Assembly (NCBI GenBank): GCA_964036155.1 | Contig: OZ038423.1 | Span: 36,781,249-36,845,248, forward strand | Direction: 5' to 3' | Length of the DNA stretch: 64,000 nucleotides | Source: Diploscapter coronatus | Lineage: Eukaryota; Nematoda; Chromadorea; Rhabditida; Rhabditidae | Part shown: positions 1-11,163 of the stretch, in pieces | Position numbering within the stretch: position 1 is the stretch's first letter | Layout: every line of letters begins with the position of its first letter | The notes under the pieces: generated by a model | The model's input: the letters and a program-made list of their open reading frames with translations, nothing else | Told to the model about the DNA's origin: nothing | Database searches by the model: none | Translations under genes and position numbers: made by a program

Positions 1-107
1 CTTCCCCTTTTCATCTTTTCCCACACTATCTCGCCTTTGGTAACAAAGTATTAAATCTTCAATAGCTTCGATAAGTTCACTCGCAAGCCAAAAATGTTTT
101 CTTGCAG

Positions 108-3100
108 GAAGAATTCAATCTGGAAAAGTCTGAAGTCCAACTTTCAATCGATCCCCTGCTGCTCGTCGTCCAACATCTCTACAAAGCCATAGTCGAGGCG
201 GAAGAAGAAAAATGGACGAACTCGAAGATCATCGACAAAATTCAAGCAGTCATTGGGATCGTCGAAAGCTGCCCTTTCAAGGAGGCACGATTTTAAAATT
301 AGTTGAAAAATGCATTTTTATGCAGTTCTAATGAAAATAGCGAGGTGATAAGAAATGCAACTCGACAAATCTTCCGAAAAATCCTAAAGAAAATGAAAAT
401 GAAAACTTTCAGGCGCTCAAAACCCTCGATTCAGTGCTGAAGAAGGCGTCTCGTTTCGGGAAAATGGCTTCGAATTTCGACGAAGTCTGCACTCTTTCTG
501 CTATTCTCTGTGCTCTGCTCGATCGACTGCTGAATATCGCTTCGAATTGGATCAGGTTGGCAAATTTTCAATTCCTTTTGAAAGAAACTATTATGAAAGA
601 TGATTTTTCATATTCGAGTCAAACAAATTTGAAAATCTATCGCTTTCAGACAGTTCGGCTTCACCTACCATGCGATTCTTTCATTGGCCATGCAGCTGTT
701 CGAGAAGGGTTATCTGAATCCGATCCCAAAAATGGAGAAGGGAGATTCAGAAGGAAGGGCAAAAGACGATGACTCAACTGCAGGTCGGATCTTTGGTTAT
801 TTTGAAGAAAAACTTGGAAGACCCTGAAAATTGATCAAAACAACTTATTGTTCAGGAGGCGGAATGGGTGAAGGCGAGGCTTCTGGCAATGCAAAAGATG
901 TGACAGAAGAAATGGAAGAGACTGGCCAAATCGAGGGTCTGCAAGATGATGAAGAGCCTGAGCCACAAGGGTTGGAAGGCAAGAATGAGAAGCCCATCGA
1001 GATGGAGGAGGTAAGAAAGAGTTATTTTATTCGGAGCTTTTTTCAGTTGCACTCCTAAAATTTAATCTGTAGTTGATTTTTTAAAACCTTGAAAGCCCTA
1101 TTTTTCTTTGAAAAATTGTAAATTTGCAGGACTTTTCCGAAAATTTGCAAGACATCGACAAAAATGAAGCTGCTGAAGAAGAGGATCAAAACGAGAGCGA
1201 AGATGAGGAAGACCAAATCGACCCGGAAGATGAAATGGGCGACGTGGACGAGGCAGATGACAAACAGGTCGATCCGAAATTATGGGATGAGAACGAAGAG
1301 AAGCAGGACAGCAAGGACAAGAACATCGATGATGAACAACAAGGTTGGGATTTTTTCCTTTGAAAATAAAGTATAAAGGAAAATTAGAGAAAATCCGTGT
1401 TTTTCTCGTCAAAATATTGAACGTTTTCGAAAAAAAATTTTCGATTTAAAAAAAAGGCAACTTTTCAGCAGCTGACAACAAGACGAATGAGCTGACGGCG
1501 AAAGAGGATGAAACTGCACCCCTCGATGAAAATCAACAGGAACAGAATGAAGAGGAGCAGGTAAAGACTATGATTTTCTTTGAAACTTTAAAAATGTCTT
1601 GCTCATTTGAAGGAAGAAGCAATGGAGAATGTGGATGAAAGGGACAGGGAGGAAGAGCAGCAAAATGAAGACTCCACTGAACAGACTGCCGACCTCGAAC
1701 AGGACAGTTCCCAGCAACAGTGAGATTTTATTCTATTTTATCTGGAAATTTCGGTTCCTAAAATAGGCTAGAGGGCCAGGGTGGTAAGCTTAACTTTTCG
1801 ACATTTTACAGTTGCATCTAGACTTCTACCTTTCCGGCTTATTTAATACCCGAAATTTTTACGAAGTTCATCCTCCCAAAAACTTTGTATTCTAAGAAAA
1901 TATTCTTCAAGCTGTCTTTTCCAGAGATTCCCAAGAAATGGACGAAGATGATCAGCAAGGAGAAGATCAGAATCAGGACGAGTCAATTCAGGAAGAGGAA
2001 GATCTGACTGACACTGAAGAGGAGAAGCAGGGAGATGCAGATAATGAGATCCAGGTAAGAATTCTTCTCCTAGAACAAAATGAGATTTCCAAAATTCAGG
2101 AAAGTCAAAACGACGTCGAAATGGACGACGATTCTGAGGCTCAGGAGAATCGAGATGACGTCGAGGCGGAAACGATGGATGAAGAAGGCCATGGCGGTGA
2201 GAAGAAGGACATCGATCAGGAGAAGAATGAAGATGCGGGTGGAGCGATGGAAGATGAAAGGGACGCAGAGGAAGACAGACCAGAGCCGGAAGGACAGGGA
2301 CAAAGGTATGACATTATGAGCATCTTGTGAAGTGATTTTTTTCAAATATTTTTCAAGAGTTTGTAGTTTGAAGCAGAATAATGCTAATGAAAAGAACGGT
2401 TTACTCTCAAAATGGATTGGTTTACGCAATTTCGATTTTTATTTTGAAAAATTAGAATTTTTTATCATTTCGGAGCAAGTTTGGAATTTTTAAACGAGAA
2501 TTTTGGACAGTCCTGCTCTTTTTGAAACAAGATCATATTTTCGGACTTTTTAGCTATTGAAATTTCAGCAAAAACGATCAACGGGGCGAGAAGGGTTCCG
2601 GTCAAGAAGCGAAAGAGAAGGAAAACGATGAAAAAGAGGAGAACATTGAGGAAGATATCAGAGAGGCGCAGAAGGAGAGCGACAGGCAGCTGCTGGCTGA
2701 CAATGTGCAGGAAGAAGATATGGAGGTTTGGATTTTATCATTTATGAATGGACGAACAGTGTAGCATAATTCTAATTCGGCATTTTTTTATCAAAATTGT
2801 GTTGATGTTTTAAGAAATTTGAAAAATGTTCTTATAAGTTTGATTTGCAGGCAGAAGAAGCCGAGGGCGAAGAGAATGAACAAGGAAAACTTCGCGAGAA
2901 GGCGGCTGCTGCACAAAGACAGGTAGGTTTGATCAATTTCGGAACGATATATAAAGTGATCATAAGTTAGAAAATGAGTCAATTTGGTAAGAAATGAGAT
3001 TTTGATGTTTTAAAAGTAATTGTCTGAATTTCTGAAAAAAAAACGATTCTCTTTACAGATGCAAGGCGCCAGTTCGATGGAAGAAGCGAAGCAGACTAAG

Positions 3101-5400
3101 GACCTCGAGAAGAAAGAAAGAGATCAGCTCAAAAGGCACAATTGGAAGGGAATCGAGCACACTGAGCAGGTTGGATTTTTGAAGAAATCTAACTTTTCTT
3201 TCAGAGTTTCTAGTTTTGATAGTAATATTTTGGGAATTCTGAAATATTATCATCGCTCTTTCAACCAAACATTATTCTCGATAAGATCGTGATTGAAAAT
3301 AATTGTTTGATGCTCGATTTTTTCATTTTCTAATTTTTGATTCGGAAATTCTCAGAAATAATAAAGAATGTTGGATTTCAGCTAAATTTCTAATTTCCAG
3401 GAATCCATCGAGCATTCTGAAGACGCTCTCGAAAAATCTGAGGCGAAGATCCATTTGGCCGCAGAGGACCTGTTCAGTTTGGGCGAGGAATTGACGAAGG
3501 AACTCGTGCTCGGAGGCGATCAGTCAACTTCCGAAGAAAACCCCCACCTGAAAAGGTTTTTCCCCCTTTTTCCTTCGAAAAATATAATTTTCTGAAAATT
3601 CAGAACAAGTTCTGCCTTGGATGCCGAGAAAGTGTGGCCTCAGATCGTTCGAAGCGTGGCGATTTTGGCCGGCGAATTGGCGGAGAAGCTTCGACTTGTG
3701 CTAGAGCCTCAGAGGGCCAATCGCATGCAGTAAGTTGTTGAAATTCTGAGCATTTGGAGAAAATGACATTTTAATGTAAAAAATTGAATGAAAATTCTCG
3801 AAAAATGCAATTTAAAATCCTACAAAGGAAATATATTTCAGAGGCGACTACCGCACCGGCAAGTGTCTGAACATGCGTCGTCTGGTGACGTACATCGCGA
3901 GTGAATATCGGAAGGACCGCATTTGGATGCGGAGAACGAAAAAGGCGCAGAAGGAGTATCAGGTTCTCGTGGCTGTCGACGACTCGGCCAGCATGCAGGA
4001 GAATGCAATTTCTCAGGTTGGACGTTGTTTTTTTTTATCTTTCGATAGCAATTTGAATATCGGAGAAGATAAAGAGGCTGCTTTTCTTTAAGATCGAAAT
4101 TTAAATTCAATTTGCATCAGTTGAACTTTTCTAAGAATAGGCGTGTGAACCTTTGAAAATTTGAAAGGAAGGGTGCAAAATAGCAATTTTAAAATTCTGT
4201 GTAATAATTGAAGACATTCCCAGGTGACCTGCGAAGCAGTGTGTGTTCTGGAAGAGGCACTCCGTCGCTGCGACGCAGGTGCAGTGGCCGTCTGCTCGTT
4301 CGGCAGCCAGGTCGAAATGCTCATTCCGTTTGGCAGCGAAACGAGGCCAGGGCCGGAACTCATCAGAAAGGCAAGTGTTTTAACGAATTAGGAAATTGAA
4401 AATCAAAGGTAGTTATGAAAAAAACATGAGAAAATATGATCTTGTGTCTACGGTTTGGAAAATTAAAAACGGAGATATTGTGTTGTGTGCTTCTCATTCA
4501 AGTGAACAAACCAGCACGCAAGTAAAATTTTTAACAATCGAAAAAGTAGATTTTTATCGAAAGTTTGTCTGCGTTCACGATATTATCCGAAAAAGAAAAA
4601 TTTCTCAAAGACGAATTTCCAGTTGACGTTCGACCAGAAGCAGACGAATCTGTCAGGACTGCTGACCTGGGCGCACGCCAGTCTGCAGGAGGTGAAGACG
4701 CCCAGCAGCGAGCAGATGCTCGTCATTATTTCCGATGGCAGGGGCGTTTTTGCTGACAGAATTCAGACGGTAAGATATTTTGGTATATTTTGGAAAGTTA
4801 CTCACTTTTTTCTCAATCGTCATCGGGAATACACGAGAATTTTCTGACTAAATATCCACATTACTGAAGTTGAAGTTGAAGTATCACATTCAAAATTTTC
4901 GAAGTGGGAGAATTAACGTTGTCCCTCTCTGACCCAGCACTACTTCACCATTAATTTCGATGAATTTTCGCATTTTTAGCTTCGATCTTCACTTGCCCGT
5001 CTGCAGGGGGTGACTGTGCTGTTCGTCATTATGGACACGGGAGATCGATCGATTACCGATGTCACGAAGGTCGATATTGCGCCGGATGGAGTTACGGTGG
5101 GCATTTTATCAGTTTAAAAATCATCACTGGTATTTCAAAATTGAATTTTGATGTCTGAAAACCTGAAGAAAATCGAAAGTGATTTCTTCCCAATAGAACC
5201 TTTGTTTGAAGTTCATGATTCTGGATTTTGAGAATTCCTATAAAATAAAGCGATATTATAATTTTCAGATGATAATGCGTTCGTACATGGACGTTTTCCC
5301 ATTCCCGTTCTACGCGCTCGTCAAGAACATCCAACAGCTGCCCTCTGTCTTGGCTGAGTCCCTCAGGCAGTGGCTCGAATTGACCACCGCTAATTCGTGA
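108..5400 (+). CDS. MDN1: Midasin (MDN1/Rea1) C-terminal part, 5'-truncated by the window
   Basis: Midasin is the giant AAA+ ATPase that strips assembly factors from pre-60S ribosomes in the nucleolus and nucleoplasm. Only the last 898 codons are here. Exons: 108-284, 413-555, 650-783, 856-1010, 1130-1343, 1469-1560, 1613-1719, 1925-2054, 2100-2305, 2569-2725, 2851-2922, 3059-3169, 3401-3555, 3604-3729, 3842-4016, 4224-4370, 4623-4769, 4980-5096, 5269-5400. The phase is intact throughout. Exons 856-3169 encode the family's Asp/Glu-rich domain, opened by GGGMGEGEASGNAKDV. Exon 3842-4016 holds QGDYRTGK, RKDRIWMRR and the MIDAS motif VDDSAS (DxSxS), which binds the MIDO/UBL domains of Rsa4 and Ytm1 in known homologues. 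The end (MDVFPFPFYALVKNIQQLP, LRQWLEL) matches the family C terminus. Introns after 284 and 4370 begin with GC; the first (gcacga) is poor and least certain. Bases 1-107 are intron. Confidence 0.95.
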
Positions 5401-5952
5401 ATTCTAGATTTTCTAGATCTTTTAGATTTTTTCAAATTTTGTTTTTGATTCTATTGTTGACTTTTGTTGTCTCACCAAATTCTATGGTTTGGGATTTTTT
5501 TATTTTTATTGTTTTTTCTCGAAATTCTACGTTTTGTTGTTGATTTTGACCTGTTAGACTTGAAATTCTTGTTTGAGAGCGGGTCTTTCTTGTTGAGTTG
5601 ATTTGGAAAATATGATTTATAAATGTTAAAACTGATCTGACTTTTATCTTGGAATTCGTCGAAATCGAATGAAATACCTCGAAATGTTGCTATTTTTTAT
5701 TTTTCCATGAAAAACAACAGGGAAAATGGAGATGGAGTAGAGAAAGAGAAATCGTGCACCATTGCGAATTTCTCGGGCCAATCAAACACCCCGCCAAACT
5801 CTTTTATTTGATTTTCGATCCATTTTCCCTGCTCAGCTTTTGAATTTCGCTTTTTAAATTGTTGAAATTACACTAATTTTGGATTTTCAGTTGTCCAAAC
5901 GCGAAATCTACAGTTTGTGCATGGAGAGAGCGGCCTAAGCCAGTCGATTCAC
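5401..5952 (+). promoter_or_regulatory. MDN1-CSRNP intergenic region and CSRNP leader with lone splice acceptor and uORF
   Basis: There is no gene between the MDN1 stop (5400) and the CSRNP start (5953). An acceptor-like GATTTTCAG ends at 5890 with no matching upstream exon, so the mature 5' end of CSRNP is probably made there, either by spliced-leader trans-splicing or from an unseen leader exon. The 62-nt leader contains an earlier ATG opening a short reading frame (MERAA then stop), a possible translational damper. No clear TATA box was seen. The spacing of about 490 nt is wide for a nematode operon but does not exclude one. Confidence 0.45.
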
Positions 5953-8900
5953 ATGGCAAAGGTACAGGAAAAGGGAGGGATTTTGGGCCGGAATTTCTGC
6001 AATTTTCCTGATCCAGAGTAATTTGAAAATTTGCAGCGCCCCTTCGACGTAATCTGCAAAGCTGGCGAAACGATGGAACAGGTTCCGGAACGACAGGCCG
6101 ACGGCCGTAGTCAGCAGCTGCAGGACGAGGTGGGAAAGATAAAGAGAAAATTGATGCAAAACTGGGCAGAAACATCGATTCCTGAACGGAAACTTCTAGA
6201 ACAGCGACAAGGCAAAACCCAGAATTCGGGTGTCGATATTCTGAAAATTCAAATACCAAATAGTCCGTCTCGGTTCTGGAAGAATGCAAATTTTGTCCTG
6301 TTCTAGAAAATTCGAAGAATTGATTTCCCTGCTTATTTATGTTCTAGTTCTAGAAGAAAGATCCAAATTCAATTCCACCGGTTTGTTTCAAAATGATTTT
6401 AAAAATGGACGCAATTTGCAGACCCCCGTGATGAAGTCGTGCGGTCTGAAGCGGATGAAGGCCATTTCCAATCTGCAGGTGCCGATGCAGGCGACAAAGG
6501 ACAGGCAGCAGCAGCCACTCGACGCGTCGTCCTGTCCCCCCCTCCCCATCTGGAAACGGACGCTTCTCAACGACAATTCGCCCTGCACTGTGAAGACGGC
6601 AAGTTTGAAATGGCGTGATGACGCGCGATCTATAGTTAGGGATAGGGGAGAGTGAAAATGGGGAGAAATAGTGTGGGATATCGCATGTGCTCACGTCATC
6701 CCGCCATTCCTCAGTTTCTGCAAGGACTCCACGTTTGGCTTCATGTATATGTCACATGTCACTACTGATCGATCGCTCAAGTTTTCATCAATCCATCAAG
6801 AGAATGAAACTGCCAGACTTGGACACTTACAAAAATTCCGTCGCTTCTTCGATATTTCGTGAATTTGTGCAATTTCAGTCTTCCTCTGCAGTCGAGGACC
6901 CCTACGCACTGCCTGTCACCAATTCACCCGCCTCCACCCTCTACAAAGAACAGCTCTTCAAAAAGAGGAAACTCAAGGAAAAGGTTGGAATGAAGAAAAA
7001 TAAAAATCGAAAGTCAAGTATTTTCAGTCCTCCTCGAAGCTGCTCGGGCCTGAATCACTTGGAATCCGGCAGTCGTCTGCAGAAATCAGACCGAGAGAAA
7101 AGCAAGAGCCACATCTTCCGATTCAACCTCAATCTCAAACAACCGTCATTCAAGGACCACCACAAATTGAAGCAAAGGTTTGAAATGGAGATAAATGAAA
7201 AGAAATTATGCACTTCAAATCCTGAAGAGTGAATGAATTCAACGATTCCGAATTAAAATTCTTGATTTTCAGACTCCACCCTCCTCCGTCCTTCCTTCAA
7301 CTTCTCCTGTCAAACTGCCACTTTGGACGAGCCCTCGACGTCGATCCGCATCTGAATCCGCCGACAATCGACTTCAAGCGACCTCGACATCCACTCCCGT
7401 CTCGGTCCTGACCAAGCCCATTCCCCTCTGGACGAGCCCCAGAAGAAGGTCTGCCTCCGACCTGCACGATTCCGATCAGAAGACTGTAACGACAACGGGA
7501 ATATCAGGTAACTAGGAGATATCGTTACATCGTTAGATAAATTAGAATTAACGAAGATAGAAAATATCCACTACCATTAGATTTTTCAATTTATGCAAAT
7601 AGTGATCTTTATAAGTTACCGAAACTTCAGGACTGACTGCTTCGCTGAGGACGAGTCCAAGAAGGAATTCTGCGTCGGAACTGCGCAACGATGCCAACTC
7701 AAGCAATGCCCCGAGTTCGCCAAAGAAGTCTGCAAACAGAGACAGGCCTACTCCAACCAGGACGCCGGCCAACTTTCTCACTCCGCAACGACGTCTAAAC
7801 GCTTCCATCAAAAGTGTAGCTGATTTGCGGCTGACTAAGACGTTGGTGAGTTTGGAAAAAATAGAAATAGAAGGAGTTGAAAATCGAAACCGTCTTTCTT
7901 GCCATTTTTATTGCTTGGAATTCTTGATAAAAAGCAAAAGAGCGGAAAATAGTGAATAAGAATGCTAAAAATGTGAAATGTCTGAATTCGGAGAATTCTT
8001 GATTGAAAAAATTAAGAAAGAAATGAAGCTCTTCAGGCCGAACTCGGCAGCACAACCCCAGTGACTCCACTCAACCGACTGCGGCCGTCTCACCGACAAT
8101 TCAGCTCTGTGGACGTGCGCTCTGCCGCGAGGCGGCCTGTCGTCATCGCTTCCCAACCCAGCACGATTTGCGAGACACCGCCCAATACAAGGGGAGCTTC
8201 TCTGCACGTTCAACCCAAATCCGCCCTCAAATGGTCAGATTTTCTAGAAATCAGAATCTTTTCTTCAAAAAATCGCAAAATTTCTCTTTGAAACCTTGAA
8301 AGTTGTTACTGTTAGAAAGGAAGATAGTTTTCAAAAAAAAAATACAAGTTTACACGATTAAAAAATGAAATTTCAGCACCTCAACCCCCCGAATTCCGGC
8401 CGCTTCGACGTCGAGTTCAGCTCCGTCCACCTGTAATCACGGCGTCAAATTCGACAAACTCAACGTGCTGTATTTCGATCGCATCCAGGGCAATACCACT
8501 GTGCCCATTCAAGGCGAAATTACAATTGGTGAGAAAATGGGAAAGTTTCTTTTTTTAAATGCTAAGTGGGGATGAAACACATTGGAATTCCAGCAATGGA
8601 CGTTCGACACTTCACGGAGAAGTCGTTTTCGCTGGAGGAAGGCAGGAAACGAGTGGATTTGCGATTAGAAGAGGAACTCACTGAAGAGGTTATAAACATT
8701 GATTCAGAATAGATCTTTTTTTAAAATAAGAAGTCTGAATTTCGGCGAGAAACACGATGTTTAAAAAAAAAATCCTGTAAAAAATACAAAATTCTCGGAG
8801 AATGTCGAAATTTGAGGATCTGCGAGACGACACAGCTCGAACGATTGTGCGACTGGACAGCAAGCAGAGGGCCAAGTTGTTGAAGAGGAGTGGGGTGAAG

Positions 8901-10658
8901 ATCGAGAGGCCAGCAGAGAACGAGTTGGAGCAGTTGCGGGAGAGCAGGATGAAGTGTGGCTGCAAGTGCGCGGACGGGTTCTGCTTTCCCGAGACTTGCG
9001 AGTGTTTCCAAAATGGAGTGCAGTGTCAGGTATGCCGAAAGAGAAGCAAATCATTCGAAGCATCTGATAAAATTTCAAGATTTTTGAGCACTTGATTTCT
9101 GTTCTGATTCTGGAGTATTGAATTGAAATTGAAGAGAAAAATCTCGAATTTCAATTTTTCTTCGCAATTTGAAGTGATGGATAATTTTGATGGAGGAAAA
9201 ATGAGAAAATGAATTTTCTTGCAGGTAGACGGCGTGAACGAGATGACGGGCGAGCAGTACCCCTGCTTCTGCACGCCCGAGGGTTGCGACAATAGCCACG
9301 GCAGACTCGAGTACGACCCAGTCAGTGTCCATCTCCACAACATCACCAAAATCAAAATGTGGAAGGACATGCACAAATCGGTAAACGAATGAGAAAACCA
9401 AAGAAATTGAAAATTGTACTCATTCGGCTCTCGCGCTGTCTGTCCGCTTCTCAAGCAGTCCTTATAAATTGAAATACTGCAATAATTTTGGACCTGCAAG
9501 TGACTTTTAATTTCAATTTGAACTCTTAACTCTTTTGAGTTTGTTATCTTTTCCTTCCGTTTTCTTTTCATCTAAAATTCCGAACATGATTTCCTGATCG
9601 AAATTTAGCAATTTTTCCTTTAAAAATCTTTTCTTCCAAAAATCGAAGAATTCCCAGGAAACATTCGACTCGCCGTCGTACAAGAAGTTCGACTCGAGCA
9701 GCGACGAGGAGGAAGTGCTGCCTGGCCGCCAACCCTGCAGCAGCTCGACTGCAATCACCTGCTCTGTACCCATCTCTCCCAGACTCCCTTTGTCTGCTAT
9801 CAAATCCAGACTCCATGCAAGTCATGCAGACGCATACCAAGGTGGAAATAAGAATCATTATAAAACTAGCAAGTTTTTAAAAAAATTATAGGGTTCATTC
9901 TAGGCTGCAGCATCAGGGATGTTGGAAATGCAAGAAGTTTACCACTTCACTGCACTTCCAACATTACTATTCTTCAGCATTCAATGGAAATTTTCAAAAT
10001 TCCCGAAAATTACAAGAAAAATGTCAAATTTAAAAGGATTCTAAAGAAAAGATGTGAAAAATCTACCATTCTTCAGATGTCTTCGATGGCCAGCTAACGT
10101 TTTCCTCGGACTGCGTCTCTGACAGAAGCGACTCGACCACTCCGCAGCCGCACGACCATGAACAAGCACATGCAGATGCAGAGATGGCCACGATCAGTCA
10201 GCAAATAAAAAGTGCAGAAGAGGCAGCATATGCAGAGCAGCAGGCATTCCCTCTGCAGAAGAAAGTGTCGAGGTAGGAACGATGAAGGATGAAAAAGAAA
10301 ATTGTAAGAAAAGGCATGAAACTTCTTGAAAAAAATTCTGATAGAGTATCACAACTTTAGAAAGTATTTAAAGGTTTTGAAGCAAGTTTCTGAAACATGA
10401 AATTTTTAGAAAATAACGAAAGACGAACTGTGGAAGATGCAAGTGTTGGAAGTAGATAGATGAAAAAAATGACGATTTTAGAAATGATGACAAATTTTCA
10501 GGCTCTTCTCGTTCACGTTACCGATGCCAGAACCAATCTCTCCCGACCACGACAGGACGCCCACTCCGAACGGAACGAAGAGGGAGGAAACTGCAGCTGC
10601 AGGAGAAGAGGAGCAACGATCGCCGAGAAAATTTCCCAAAGTTGGATCGCTGCTTTGA
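5953..10658 (+). CDS. CSRNP: Cysteine/serine-rich nuclear protein (CSRNP/AXUD1 family), 777 aa
   Basis: CSRNP proteins are nuclear, DNA-binding, Cys- and Ser-rich transcription regulators (vertebrate CSRNP1-3, Drosophila Axud1). Fifteen exons: 5953-5961, 6037-6129, 6422-6598, 6879-6983, 7028-7177, 7273-7507, 7631-7845, 8037-8233, 8377-8528, 8594-8688, 8817-9029, 9225-9380, 9658-9841, 10077-10272, 10502-10658 (2334 nt, in phase). The family core starts near residue 412 with GVKFDKLNVLYFDRIQG. It continues into the Cys cluster CGCKCADGFCFPETCECF, then PCFCTPEGCDN and GRLEYDP (residues about 528-585). Residues 1-390 are a family-variable Ser/Pro-rich arm with three copies of L(W/R)TSPRRxSAS at about 194, 232 and 262, basic phosphosite-like motifs. 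The start codon follows a putative leader acceptor. The intron at 6599 is GC-AG (gcaagt). The acceptor of exon 8817 (TTTGAG) is weak but forced by phase. The family is certain; the edges of a few exons are less so. Confidence 0.92.
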
Positions 10659-10707
10659 AAATTAAAAATTTGAGTCCAAATAACGTCGAAACGGAGCTTT
10701 TAGTTCA

Positions 10708-10713
10708 AATAAA
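10708..10713 (+). terminator. Candidate polyadenylation signal of CSRNP
   Basis: A canonical AATAAA lies 50 nt after the CSRNP stop codon (10656-10658), a normal distance for a short 3' UTR. The next gene downstream is on the opposite strand and ends at 11159, so the two genes converge. Confidence 0.5.
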
Positions 10714-11158
10714 TTCAAAAATAACCCGAAAAATTCCCTATCTCGATTTTCCGATGATCAAAATGATTCAATTATCTAATTGTCCAATTATTTATTGATT
10801 TATTCAAACGTTCATCCAAATACCTCTTGTGTATAGACAAATCACGCGATTCAAAATTGCAAAAATACGGTCATTTTTCTTAAAATGTAAAAACGCCATA
10901 AAAATAAAAATTTTGGGAATTAGAAAAGTCGGTATGAACATGTGAAGCAGTTGAATGTTGCCTGGGAAAATAACGATTTTGCACTATCACTAAATTTTTG
11001 TTTTTTTTGTAATGAGAATTTTTGCAACACTCGAGAAGTTTCACTGGAAGAAATTGGAATTGTACATCGGAAAGAAATAGGTTAGTTTGAAATTTAGAGA
11101 TACTACTCTTCAAAGAAATGGGATAAGTTACAAAAGAGGAATTAAAAAATAAAACAGT
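10714..11158. other. Convergent intergenic stretch, no gene seen
   Basis: AT-rich spacer between the 3' ends of CSRNP (+) and pseudokinase gene A (-). From about 10931 it is homologous to 20826 onward, so the left edge of the tandem duplication lies here. No open frame of recognisable content was found. Confidence 0.6.
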
Positions 11159-11163
11159 TTATT
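11158..11163 (-). terminator. AATAAA overlapping the stop codon of gene A
   Basis: On the minus strand the last codons read TTG AAA TAA ACT, so an AATAAA hexamer overlaps the TAA stop and is followed by a T-rich stretch. If used, the 3' UTR would be only about 15-25 nt. Copy B has a different terminal sequence (TTTGAACAAGCTATCTAA) and lacks this overlap. Confidence 0.35.

Noticed and set aside
852..2429. Long minus-strand open frames opposite the MDN1 acidic exons
   Set aside because: They mirror GAA/GAT-rich codons of the acidic domain; codon content is low-complexity and the plus-strand MDN1 model is in phase throughout.
9899..10076. Coding extension of CSRNP starting at GGCTGCAGCATCAGG
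   Set aside because: It runs into a stop, and skipping to the acceptor at 10076 gives a longer in-phase C terminus (DVFDGQLTFSSD).
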